Below, one piece after another: positions 14,748 to 21,955 of a DNA stretch of 38,184 bases. The stretch comes from Myxococcales bacterium (GTDB lineage: Bacteria; Myxococcota_A; Polyangia; Polyangiales; Polyangiaceae): assembly GCA_013297655.1 (NCBI GenBank), contig JAAFHV010000063.1:1-38184 (forward strand), read 5' to 3'. The notes below the pieces were generated by a model. The model was not told the origin of the DNA. It did not search any database and saw nothing but the letters and a program-made list of their open reading frames with translations. Each line of letters starts with the position of its first letter. The stretch's first letter is position 1. The position numbers and the translations under genes were made by a program.

Positions 14748-16016
14748 ATGCGTCGCCCGTACCTCGTCGCTCTCGCCACACTCGCTTTTGCCTTCTCCGC
14801 GGCGATGGCATGCACCTCGCTCAAGGTCGACGAGCCCGGCCCCGCGGTCGACGGCAGCGCGCCCCCCTCCGACGGCGCGACGCCCCTCCCCGATGGCGCT
14901 CCGTCCGACGGCACCGATGCTGCACGGAACGACGCCGCCAAGTCGGACGCGGCGGCGTGCCCCACCGGGTGCAACGGAAAGGCCGTGTCCACCTGCAACG
15001 GCACTACGTCGGAGACCACCCTCGGCCTCGGTCAATGTGTCGCCGGTCAGTGTGTCTATCCAAAGGTGTCGCGCCCCTGCAGGAGCGCATGCAGCGGCGG
15101 CCTCTGCACGGAGCTCACGTGGTCGGCGAGCACCGCGCCCACCGCCGCGGGGCCCTATTACGCGGTGTGGGGGGCAGCACCGGACGATCTGTGGGCCGGC
15201 GGCGACACCCTCGCTCATTTCGACGGCCGCGCGTGGAGCGAGACCAACGTCGCGACCACGTTCGGCGCCGGAAAGCGCATCTTCGCGCTCTCGGGCTCGT
15301 CGCGGCGCGACGTCGCCCTCCTGGTCGGCAATCCGGGCGGCGGCGCCTACCAGCTCTACCGCTTGGAAAATGGCATATTCGCGTTCGTCGAGGCCATTCC
15401 CAACTGCGACCTGGCGGGCGGCTCGCTTTATGCCCGCTCGGCGACCGAGTACTTCGTGCACTGCGGCGAACGTGGCATTTACCGCGTCGCGACCGACGCG
15501 ACCCCGCGGCTCTCCACGATCGTAGCCAATCCAGGCAGCTTCGCCGCGGGGCAGACGTTGAGCAACGCGCTCTCCGGTGTCGTATTCAGCGACGGCGAGC
15601 TCTCCCTCATGGCCGCCGGCGCGAGCGTGAGCTACTTCTATTCGAGCGACGACGGCGGGAAGGTGCAGACCGGCGGCACACGCGCTGTCTCGGTGCTGAA
15701 CGCCCAAGACGTGTTCGGATTCCTCCAGATCGGGCTCGACGCGGTCCTCTACCCGACCGACGGCGGCGCCGCCGTCACCACCGCGCTGAACGCCGCGATC
15801 GGGGAGACCGGGGGCTACTGGCGCTCGATGGTAGGCACTCGAAAAGACCGCATTTTTGTCGGCGGAAGCCGCGGCGTGATTGCCCACTACGACGGCGTGA
15901 ACTGGCACCGCGACGCCGTGCCGGAGGCGAGCGTGGACGCCCCCTTCGTCTCCCTTTGGGCGAGCCCTTGGGGCGACGTGTACGGGACCGGGCAGCGCCT
16001 CTGGGAAGGCCGCTGA
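14748..16016 (+). CDS. Lipoprotein with BNR/propeller-like repeats
   Basis: This is a 422-residue lipoprotein: signal ATLAFAFSAAMAC (lipobox AMAC), then a typical myxobacterial linker rich in DGA/PDGA (PPSDGATPLPDGAPSDGTDA). A Cys-rich module (CPTGCNGKAVSTCNGTTSET, CVAGQCVYP) precedes a propeller-like domain with blade signatures YYAVWGAAPDDLWAGGDTLA, HFDGRAWSETN, GTRKDRIFVGGSRGVIAHYD and WASPWGDVYGTGQRLWEGR. Such 'WG..pdDvWAvG..G.i.h.dG..W' repeats recur in large paralogous lipoprotein families of myxobacteria. The role is unknown; surface recognition is inferred. The DUF2378 gene follows 27 bp downstream, possibly cotranscribed. Confidence 0.85.
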   Translation: MRRPYLVALATLAFAFSAAMACTSLKVDEPGPAVDGSAPPSDGATPLPDGAPSDGTDAARNDAAKSDAAACPTGCNGKAVSTCNGTTSETTLGLGQCVAGQCVYPKVSRPCRSACSGGLCTELTWSASTAPTAAGPYYAVWGAAPDDLWAGGDTLAHFDGRAWSETNVATTFGAGKRIFALSGSSRRDVALLVGNPGGGAYQLYRLENGIFAFVEAIPNCDLAGGSLYARSATEYFVHCGERGIYRVATDATPRLSTIVANPGSFAAGQTLSNALSGVVFSDGELSLMAAGASVSYFYSSDDGGKVQTGGTRAVSVLNAQDVFGFLQIGLDAVLYPTDGGAAVTTALNAAIGETGGYWRSMVGTRKDRIFVGGSRGVIAHYDGVNWHRDAVPEASVDAPFVSLWASPWGDVYGTGQRLWEGR

Positions 16017-16043
16017 GCCCGCAGTCGGCCTCCCACGACCCCG

Positions 16044-16643
16044 ATGACGATCGCCTTCACCACGAAGATGGGAGTGCCCTTCGACGGACCCGTCGATCTC
16101 GAGCGCGTGCTCCGCGAGCTCCCGCCCGAGTACCAGATGAAGGGCATGTTCTTCGAGCGCCAGCGCACGGTCCTCGGCCCCGCGTGGACCGGGTTCCGCG
16201 AGAGCCTCTCGCGCCCACCTGCCCGCGCGTATGCCAACTTCGAGCGATACCCCACGAGCGACTACTTGAAGCTCCTCACCCGCGTGGCGGAGGATCGTTT
16301 CGGCAAGGGGAAGTCGCGTGAAGGGGTGCGCCTCTTGGCGCGCGGCGACGTGGAGGTGTTCACGTCGACGACGCTCGGCCGCGTCACCTTCGCGATGCTG
16401 CGCGAGCCCGGTGCCGCCCTCCTACGCTACCCCGACGTCTCCGGTGTGCTCGTTCACGGGCCAAAAATAGGCGCAAAGCGATCCGGGGACCGCGCCGTCA
16501 CCGTGACCTACACGCGCTACCACGGGCTCGTGGAGTACGTCGTCGGCGCCCTCGAGGGGCTCGTCGCCGCGTTCGACGAAGAGCCGCGCCTCGACGTCAA
16601 GCGTACGACCACGGGCGTGCTCTCCCTCGACGTAACCTGGTAG
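16044..16643 (+). CDS. DUF2378 (TIGR02265) family protein
   Basis: The 199-residue protein matches the myxobacterial DUF2378/TIGR02265 pattern. It has GMFFERQRTVLGPAWTGFRE near the N-terminus, YANFERYPTSDYLKLLTRVA, a LARGDVEVFTSTTLGRVTFA stretch, and a C-terminal VEYVVGALEGLVAAF helix. The family is known essentially from myxobacteria, where it occurs in many paralogs; its function is unknown. No signal peptide is seen, so it is probably cytoplasmic. The gene lies 27 bp after the lipoprotein at 14748 and converges on the DUF4139-like gene, with a GC-rich hairpin in the 24 bp between the two stops. Confidence 0.82.
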   Translation: MTIAFTTKMGVPFDGPVDLERVLRELPPEYQMKGMFFERQRTVLGPAWTGFRESLSRPPARAYANFERYPTSDYLKLLTRVAEDRFGKGKSREGVRLLARGDVEVFTSTTLGRVTFAMLREPGAALLRYPDVSGVLVHGPKIGAKRSGDRAVTVTYTRYHGLVEYVVGALEGLVAAFDEEPRLDVKRTTTGVLSLDVTW

Positions 16644-16645
16644 CG

Positions 16646-16662
16646 CGCGGGCTCGTCCCGCG
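16646..16662. terminator. Hairpin between convergent stop codons
   Basis: CGCGGG (16646-16651) and CCCGCG (16657-16662) form a perfect 6-bp G/C stem with a 5-base loop, filling the gap between stops at 16643 (plus) and 16668 (minus). There is no T-tract, so function as a bidirectional terminator is inferred from position. Confidence 0.45.
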
Positions 16663-16667
16663 ACTAC

Positions 16668-17093
16668 CTACTTCGTACCCAGTTTCATGCTCACCAGGAG
16701 ATCTTTGAACGCGATCGGCTGGTCGCCGTCGGCGGGGAGGCCGGCGCGGGCGCGGGCAGTGGCGCGCGTCACGCTGCTCGCGAACGCGACGCCGGTGACC
16801 TGGCCGCCACCGCCGCCGCCGCGGAGCACGACGAGCGTCTTGAGCGCGTCGTCGAGGTGGCCGGCTGGCACTGGGAGCGACGTGACCGCTTTGCCGTCGA
16901 CCGTGCCGGAGCGCTCGAAATAGCCCACCCCCGTCTCGTAGAGGCGCAAGCTGCGGAGCGGCAACGGACGCGATTCTCCCGTCGTTCGGCTCGCGACCGC
17001 GGCGTGCTCCACCTCGCACCCCGTCACCCAGGGCGCGAGAGCACAAGTCGACAGACAGGCGAGGACCGAGAGGCGGGACGAGATACCACGCAT
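16668..17093 (-). CDS. Short lipoprotein resembling the N-terminus of DUF4139-type proteins
   Basis: The 141-residue lipoprotein has a signal (RLSVLACLSTCALAPWVTGC; lipobox VTGC, Cys26). The mature part contains SLRLYETGVGYFERSGTVDG, SLPVPAGHLDDALKTLVVLR and VTGVAFASSVTRATARARAG. The 'LYETGVGYFER' and 'DDALKTLVVL' motifs recall the N-terminal segment of DUF4139 (MuiA-like) proteins from myxobacteria, which normally run several hundred residues. Here the frame ends after KDLLVSMKLGTK, only 24 bp before the convergent DUF2378 gene, so the rest of such a protein is missing. It may be a 3'-truncated paralog or a free-standing version of the domain. An in-frame ATG at 17111 is an alternative start. 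Confidence 0.62.
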   Translation of the reverse strand: MRGISSRLSVLACLSTCALAPWVTGCEVEHAAVASRTTGESRPLPLRSLRLYETGVGYFERSGTVDGKAVTSLPVPAGHLDDALKTLVVLRGGGGGGQVTGVAFASSVTRATARARAGLPADGDQPIAFKDLLVSMKLGTK

Positions 17094-17212
17094 GGCCGAG
17101 GACGCTATCATTTGCACGCCCGAAGTGACCGCCAGGAGCGACGGCAGACCACCGCGCAGCGCCTGAACGAAACGACGAGCGCGACCCGCGGAGACCTTGG
17201 TAACGTGCCTTC

Positions 17213-18613
17213 GTGCTCTCCCTGGAGCCCCGCTCCACCCGCGATCTTGCTCGGAAATCCACCGCCCACCTCGCTGCGGTCGCGGTCGCATTTTCGATCG
17301 TCGCGATCACGGCGGAGGCCGCCGCGGGCGGACCCCTCGGCAAGCAGGGCGCGCCGATCACCACCAGCAGCTACACGATCGATCTGTTCCAAGGTCCGCT
17401 CATCGGCTCGTCGCGCGTGACGGCGATGGCGGGCGCGGTGGTCGCGATCGCCGCCGGCGCCGACATCATGACGGCGAACCCGGCCACCCCGGCGGTTCGT
17501 TACCCCTTTTCGCACTCGGTGACCGACTGGAACGCGGGCATCGAGTGGCGGTTCCCGAGCCAGCTCGGCACGACCGATTTCGACAACAACGGCACCAAGG
17601 GCTTCGCCTACAACGACTTCGTCTTCGTGTCGTCGAGCGGCTATGTGCAAGAAGGTCCCGTCGGTTTTGGCGTAGCGCTCGACCTCCAGCAGTACCAACT
17701 CGGCAAGATCCAGGGCGCGCCGGCGATCTCCAGCGCGTCGGTCCGCGTCGCGTCGCTCCACCTGATGGGCGCCTACAGCATCAAGGACGAGCTCCACATC
17801 GGCATCGGCCTCCGCGGCGCCCTCCTCACGCTCCGCGACGCGGGCCAGAACGAGCTCACTGCCGTCCCCGGCACCGAAGGGCTGCTCACGATGGCGGGCC
17901 TCGGCCCCGAAATCGGCGCGCTCTGGGCCCCGCGCGACTTGCCACTTCGCATCGGCGGAACCGTTCGCGCGCCGGTGATCGGAAAGGCCACGAGCAGCGA
18001 CATTCAGCCCGATTCGGCGGGCGATTTACGCCTCGGCGGCCTCTATTTGCCGCGCACCATTCAAAGGCCTTGGGAGCTCGAGTGGGGCTTCGCGGTGCAG
18101 CTCGGGCCGCGGCCGCTCAACATCCCGTGGCTCGATCCGCGAAGCATCGCGCGACGCGACCTCGAACGCTTCCGAAAGTCACCCGACGATACCCGGCAGG
18201 TGCTCATCAATCGCTACGACAAACAGCGGCGAAAGAAGATCCCGCGCCCCAAGCTGCTCGTCGCGACGTCGTTCATGATCACGGGCCCGAGCGACAACGC
18301 CGTCGGGATGGAGAGCTTCCTCGCCCAGCGCGTCGATCGCTCCGGCCGCACGGCCACCTTCATGCCCCGGATCGGAGTCGAGACGGAGCCCTTCCCCGAT
18401 TGGGTGTGGTTCCGCGCCGGCGCTTACCTCGAGCCTTCGCGCTTCGATCAGTCCAATTCGCGCATGCACGCCACCGTCGGCGTGGAGACCCGCGTCTTCC
18501 AGACCGACATCTTCGGCTCGTTCGACTCTCCGGTGCCCTTCCGCGTCGGAGTAAACCTCGACGTGGCGCGCGACTATTACGACTGGAACTGGACGTGGGG
18601 CCTTTGGTACTGA
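17213..18613 (+). CDS. Outer-membrane beta-barrel protein (FadL/PorV-like)
   Basis: The 466-residue protein starts at a GTG (17213). A signal peptide (HLAAVAVAFSIVAITAEAAA) is followed by the segment SSRVTAMAGAVVAIAAGADI and MTANPATPAV, the 'aMGGa.vAia.da.a.ywNPA' hallmark of FadL/PorV-type barrels. The remainder alternates aromatic and polar residues in amphipathic strands (VGFGVALDLQQYQLGKIQGA, LHIGIGLRGALLTLRDAGQN, WELEWGFAVQLGPRPLNIPW, VWFRAGAYLEPSRFDQSNSR). It ends in WNWTWGLWY; a terminal aromatic residue is typical of BAM-assembled barrels. A role in hydrophobic-substrate uptake or in protein export is possible but not shown. It is divergent from the lipoprotein at 17093. Confidence 0.78.
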   Translation: MLSLEPRSTRDLARKSTAHLAAVAVAFSIVAITAEAAAGGPLGKQGAPITTSSYTIDLFQGPLIGSSRVTAMAGAVVAIAAGADIMTANPATPAVRYPFSHSVTDWNAGIEWRFPSQLGTTDFDNNGTKGFAYNDFVFVSSSGYVQEGPVGFGVALDLQQYQLGKIQGAPAISSASVRVASLHLMGAYSIKDELHIGIGLRGALLTLRDAGQNELTAVPGTEGLLTMAGLGPEIGALWAPRDLPLRIGGTVRAPVIGKATSSDIQPDSAGDLRLGGLYLPRTIQRPWELEWGFAVQLGPRPLNIPWLDPRSIARRDLERFRKSPDDTRQVLINRYDKQRRKKIPRPKLLVATSFMITGPSDNAVGMESFLAQRVDRSGRTATFMPRIGVETEPFPDWVWFRAGAYLEPSRFDQSNSRMHATVGVETRVFQTDIFGSFDSPVPFRVGVNLDVARDYYDWNWTWGLWY

Positions 18614-18636
18614 AGGCCGAGGAATCCTGACCGCCA

Positions 18637-19521
18637 ATGACGACGATGAACGACAAGACCGTGCTCGTGACCGGCGCGAACCAAGGCATCGGCCGGGAGA
18701 CGGCGAAGGCCCTCGCCGCGATGGGCGCGCGCACCCTGCTCGTGTGTCGAAATAGGGAGAAGGGCATCGTCGCGCGCGACGAGATCGTGAAGAGCGGTGG
18801 CAAAGCAGAGCTCTTCGTCGCCGACTTGGGTCTGCACGGCGAGGTGCGCCGCGTCGCGAGGGAGGTGCGCGAGAAGCACCCCGTGCTCGACGTTCTGGTG
18901 AACAACGCCGGCGTCTTGGTCACCGAGCGAAGGGTCACCCGCGACGGCTACGAAGAGACGCTCGCGATCAATCACCTCGCCTACTTCCTACTCACCCACG
19001 AGCTCTTGGAGCCGCTCTCCAAGGCCCCCTCCGCCCGGATCGTGAACGTGTCCTCGCGCGCTCACCGCCGCGCGAAGCTTCGTTTCGACGATATCCAATT
19101 TTCTCGCGGATACCCGGCGCTGCAGGTCTATAGCCACTCCAAGCTCATGAACGTGCTCTTCACGTACGAGCTCGCGCGCCGCCTCGCCGGCACGAGCATC
19201 ACGGTGAATTGCCTCCACCCCGGCGTCATCGCGTCTGGCTTCGGGCAGACCTACGGCGGCATCGTGGCGCTTGCCTGGAAGCTCGCGCGGCCCTTCCTTC
19301 TCACCCCCGCCGAGGGCGCGAAGACTCAAATCTATCTCGCGTCGTCCCCCGCGGTCCAAGGCGTGACCGGCCGCTACTTCGACAAGTGCAGAGCGGTCCG
19401 TTCGAGCAGCAAGAGTTACGACGTAACCGCACAAAAGAAGCTCTGGGAGATCTCCGAGGCGATCGTCTTCGGGAACGACAAGGGCCACTGGGACAGCTAC
19501 GCCAAACCGAACGTCACGTAA
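18637..19521 (+). CDS. SDR-family NAD(P)-dependent oxidoreductase (retinol-dehydrogenase-like)
   Basis: This 294-residue classical/extended SDR has the nucleotide-binding motif TGANQGIG near residues 12-19, 'ADLGLHGEV' (Asp-Leu adenine pocket), NNAG at the end of beta4, 'VNVSSRAH' with the catalytic Ser, and YSHSK (Tyr and Lys of the catalytic triad). The 'HPGVIASGFG' segment and overall length resemble the retinol dehydrogenase/WW-domain oxidoreductase-like group, which reduce or oxidise hydrophobic carbonyls or alcohols; the true substrate is unknown. It is presumably cytoplasmic and uses NADP(H), given NR after the second strand. The gene follows the outer-membrane protein by 23 bp, possibly as one transcript, and converges with the Clp adaptor gene. 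GAGGAA precedes the ATG by about 12 bases. Confidence 0.93.
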   Translation: MTTMNDKTVLVTGANQGIGRETAKALAAMGARTLLVCRNREKGIVARDEIVKSGGKAELFVADLGLHGEVRRVAREVREKHPVLDVLVNNAGVLVTERRVTRDGYEETLAINHLAYFLLTHELLEPLSKAPSARIVNVSSRAHRRAKLRFDDIQFSRGYPALQVYSHSKLMNVLFTYELARRLAGTSITVNCLHPGVIASGFGQTYGGIVALAWKLARPFLLTPAEGAKTQIYLASSPAVQGVTGRYFDKCRAVRSSSKSYDVTAQKKLWEISEAIVFGNDKGHWDSYAKPNVT

Positions 19522-19560
19522 TATTTGGCAGTCCTCGCCTCGCCTCGATCGCTTGGTTCG

Positions 19561-20331
19561 TTAGGCTTTGCCGAGGTAGAACCGCAGCGGCGCCTTGCGT
19601 GTGTCGGCGTGTTTCTTCGCGAGGGCGAGGTGCGCTTCGGCCTCCGAACGGGCATACGTGCCGACCCGCGCGTGGCCCTCGTAGTGCGTCGTCATCATGA
19701 CGTACCACGCGCGGCGCACCGGGACCGCGAACCCTTGCTCGAGGATGCGCATGACGTCTTCCATCGTCGAGGTCGCGTCGTCGAGCGTCCACACCGAGAC
19801 GCGCGCGTCGTCGGCGCCCGCTTTCTCGGCGAGCGGCTCTGTCAGCTTCGCGTCGAAGGCCGAAAAATCGAGGCCGAGCGCGGCCAGCAGGCGCGACGTC
19901 TCGCCCTCCGTGGAGGCCAGGGCGGCGAGCACGTCGCCGAGCGAAATCGTGGGGCGGAGGTGGCGACGCGAGCGCTCCAGGGCGTGAGCGAGCACCTGCG
20001 CATGACGCGGGGAGAGCAGCCCCGCGCGCGCCTCCGCCACCACCTCGGGCCGCGCGAGCGAGAGCAACAGCGCTTCACGGAGCTTCTCGAGCGCGAAACC
20101 GGGCTGCGTCCCGAGCTTCTCCACGAGCAAATCGTTCTCGAGGGCGGCGAGCAGAACGCGCTCCGGGGTCGCGTGGAGCTGCCCATAAACGAGCGCGTCC
20201 TGCTCGGCGAGGGTCATCACCACCCGTGCGTCGTTCGCGAGCGGGTAACGATCGAGATCACGAGAGAGCACCCGGACGTGCTTGGGGAACACCCGAGAGA
20301 GAGCCGACGCGACGCGACCGAGGATGCTCAT
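19561..20331 (-). CDS. Clp_N-ClpS fusion: probable Clp protease adaptor
   Basis: The 256-residue protein joins two Clp modules. Residues ~15-150 form a Clp_N-type repeat pair (MTLAEQDALVYGQLHATPER, VLLAALEND; LSPRHAQVLAHALERSRRHL, TISLGDVLAALASTEGETSR). Residues ~172-254 match ClpS: VSVWTLDDATSTMEDVMRIL, YVMMTTHYEGHARVGTYARS, EAEAHLALAKKHA. Compared with E. coli ClpS (VNDDYTPME, VHYQGKAICG), the two Asp, Thr, Met-Glu and HYxG residues are kept. The N-degron-contacting Asn is replaced by Leu, and one residue is inserted before Met-Glu. ClpS delivers N-degron substrates to ClpAP by docking on the ClpA N-domain; here the protein carries an N-domain of its own. The ATG at 20331 lacks a clear Shine-Dalgarno, and the frame is open 47 codons further. 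No Clp ATPase is nearby. Confidence 0.82.
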   Translation of the reverse strand: MSILGRVASALSRVFPKHVRVLSRDLDRYPLANDARVVMTLAEQDALVYGQLHATPERVLLAALENDLLVEKLGTQPGFALEKLREALLLSLARPEVVAEARAGLLSPRHAQVLAHALERSRRHLRPTISLGDVLAALASTEGETSRLLAALGLDFSAFDAKLTEPLAEKAGADDARVSVWTLDDATSTMEDVMRILEQGFAVPVRRAWYVMMTTHYEGHARVGTYARSEAEAHLALAKKHADTRKAPLRFYLGKA

Positions 20332-20501
20332 CCGTCGTTTTACGCTCGGTTCGGGCCGAGCCTTCCCGCGATCAGCCTGGAGGGGAGCCCCGAGCGTCCG
20401 ACCAAACCTCACCTGACCGAAAGATCGTCTTAAATCCTCGAAGAACGCGACGACCGGCGCTCGGGATGTCACACCTGCGGGCGTCCGCGCGACGAGCGGA
20501 C

Positions 20502-21938
20502 ATGAACGTCACGCTCTTGCGTCCGGCGATGTGGCTCCTCGCGTTAGCGACCGCGACCGCGGCCTGCACGAGCCCGCGCGGCGAAGCCCCGAAGACCGTG
20601 CCCGCCGAGGCAAAACCCACGAGCGCGAGCGGGCAGGCGTCGGACACCGCTGACGCAGGTCTCGCGGCGAGCGCGAAGGCCGGCGCCTTTGCGGCTCCGC
20701 TCGTGGCTCAGAAGGACGCCGACGGCAACGACGACCTCGGCCGCGAGCCACCGTCGAGCGCGCCGCTCTTCGAGCAGGCCACGTTCACCAAGGTCGGTCG
20801 CGCCCCTCTCGGGCTCCTTCGCATCTGCGACCTGAAGGCCTTCGCGGGAAAGCTGTACTCTGCACACGCAAACATGCCCCTCGGCAGCGACGGCGCGACG
20901 ATCACGACCTATCGCCCCGACGAGGCGAAGGCGCCGTTCGCCGTCGCGTTCGATTGGAATCGCGCGGGTGAGCCCACCAAGGGCGGCGGCGGCGGGCAAG
21001 GTTTTTTGCGGGTGCACGCGATCGACGGCAGGCTCTACGTCCCCGACGCCGATCCGCCGTACGGGGGGCTCGGGGCGGTCGATCACGGCACCGAGGGGTA
21101 CGTCTTCGTGTCCGACAAGAGTGGCACGTTCGCGCGCGCGCGTTATCCCCACGCGATGCTGCCTGGCCTCCCGAACGCCGAAGATCGCGCTGGCGCTTCG
21201 GTGCTCCCGCGGGCGTATCACGTGCTCGACGTGGTGAAGTTTCGCGGCCACGTCTACGCCTCGACGGGCTCGGTCCCTCCCGAGGCGCGCGCGTGGCAGG
21301 GGCCCTCGCCTGGCGCGCTCCACGTGGCGAACGCCGATTTATCGCGCTTCACGTACGCGCTCGGATTCCCCACGCCCTACCCCGGCGGCGTGTGGCGGCT
21401 CACCTACATGACCCGCTTCAAAGACATGCTCTTCGCGGGGATACAGGATTACGACGGAAAGAGCCCGTGGGACTACGCTCGTTTCACCCTCCCCGCGGAG
21501 GCGGGCGGCCGCGACGTGCTCCGCGAGAGCGACGCGACGGGCAAGCGTGTCACCGATCTCGGCGCGGCGTTCACCCTTCGTTGGTATACCGACCGCGGCG
21601 CCCTCTATTGGATCGCCGGCACGCACGACGGCACGATCGCGCTCCGAAGGACCACCGACGGCGACACCTGGGACACGATCGACTTGCCGCCAACCCTCGG
21701 GAGGCCGACCGACATCGTGCGCTTCCGTGGCTCCCTCGTGGTCATGATGGAGCGAGGCCTCGCCGCGATCGACGAAGGTGGCAAGACACGCGCGCTCGCC
21801 ACGATCACCGAGAAAAAGACGCCCTTTGCGATCGACGACATCCTCTGCGCCGCCCCTCTCGGCGTTCTCGACGACAAGCTCTACGTGGGAGGCCAGAACG
21901 GGAGTGGGCTTTACCGGATCGATCCGAAGACGGACTAA
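20502..21938 (+). CDS. Lipoprotein, propeller-like
   Basis: The 478-residue lipoprotein has signal LLRPAMWLLALATATAAC (lipobox-like TAAC) and an Ala/Ser/Thr linker to about residue 80. The body shows propeller-type strands: LLRICDLKAFAGKLYSAHAN, FLRVHAIDGRLYVPDADPPY, VLDVVKFRGHVYASTGSVPP, LTYMTRFKDMLFAGIQDYDG, RTTDGDTWDTIDLPPTLGRP and FRGSLVVMMERGLAAIDE. The 'G.lY.a..dg.ti.....dg..W' pattern resembles Kelch/BNR-type exported propellers. Function is not known. The ATG at 20502 is chosen for the signal peptide; an in-frame ATG at 20466 is an alternative. It is divergent from the Clp adaptor gene (170 bp between them) and convergent with the vWA lipoprotein, with only 17 bp between the stops. 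Confidence 0.82.
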   Translation: MNVTLLRPAMWLLALATATAACTSPRGEAPKTVPAEAKPTSASGQASDTADAGLAASAKAGAFAAPLVAQKDADGNDDLGREPPSSAPLFEQATFTKVGRAPLGLLRICDLKAFAGKLYSAHANMPLGSDGATITTYRPDEAKAPFAVAFDWNRAGEPTKGGGGGQGFLRVHAIDGRLYVPDADPPYGGLGAVDHGTEGYVFVSDKSGTFARARYPHAMLPGLPNAEDRAGASVLPRAYHVLDVVKFRGHVYASTGSVPPEARAWQGPSPGALHVANADLSRFTYALGFPTPYPGGVWRLTYMTRFKDMLFAGIQDYDGKSPWDYARFTLPAEAGGRDVLRESDATGKRVTDLGAAFTLRWYTDRGALYWIAGTHDGTIALRRTTDGDTWDTIDLPPTLGRPTDIVRFRGSLVVMMERGLAAIDEGGKTRALATITEKKTPFAIDDILCAAPLGVLDDKLYVGGQNGSGLYRIDPKTD

Positions 21939-21955
21939 TTTCGCGAGTCTCGCGG

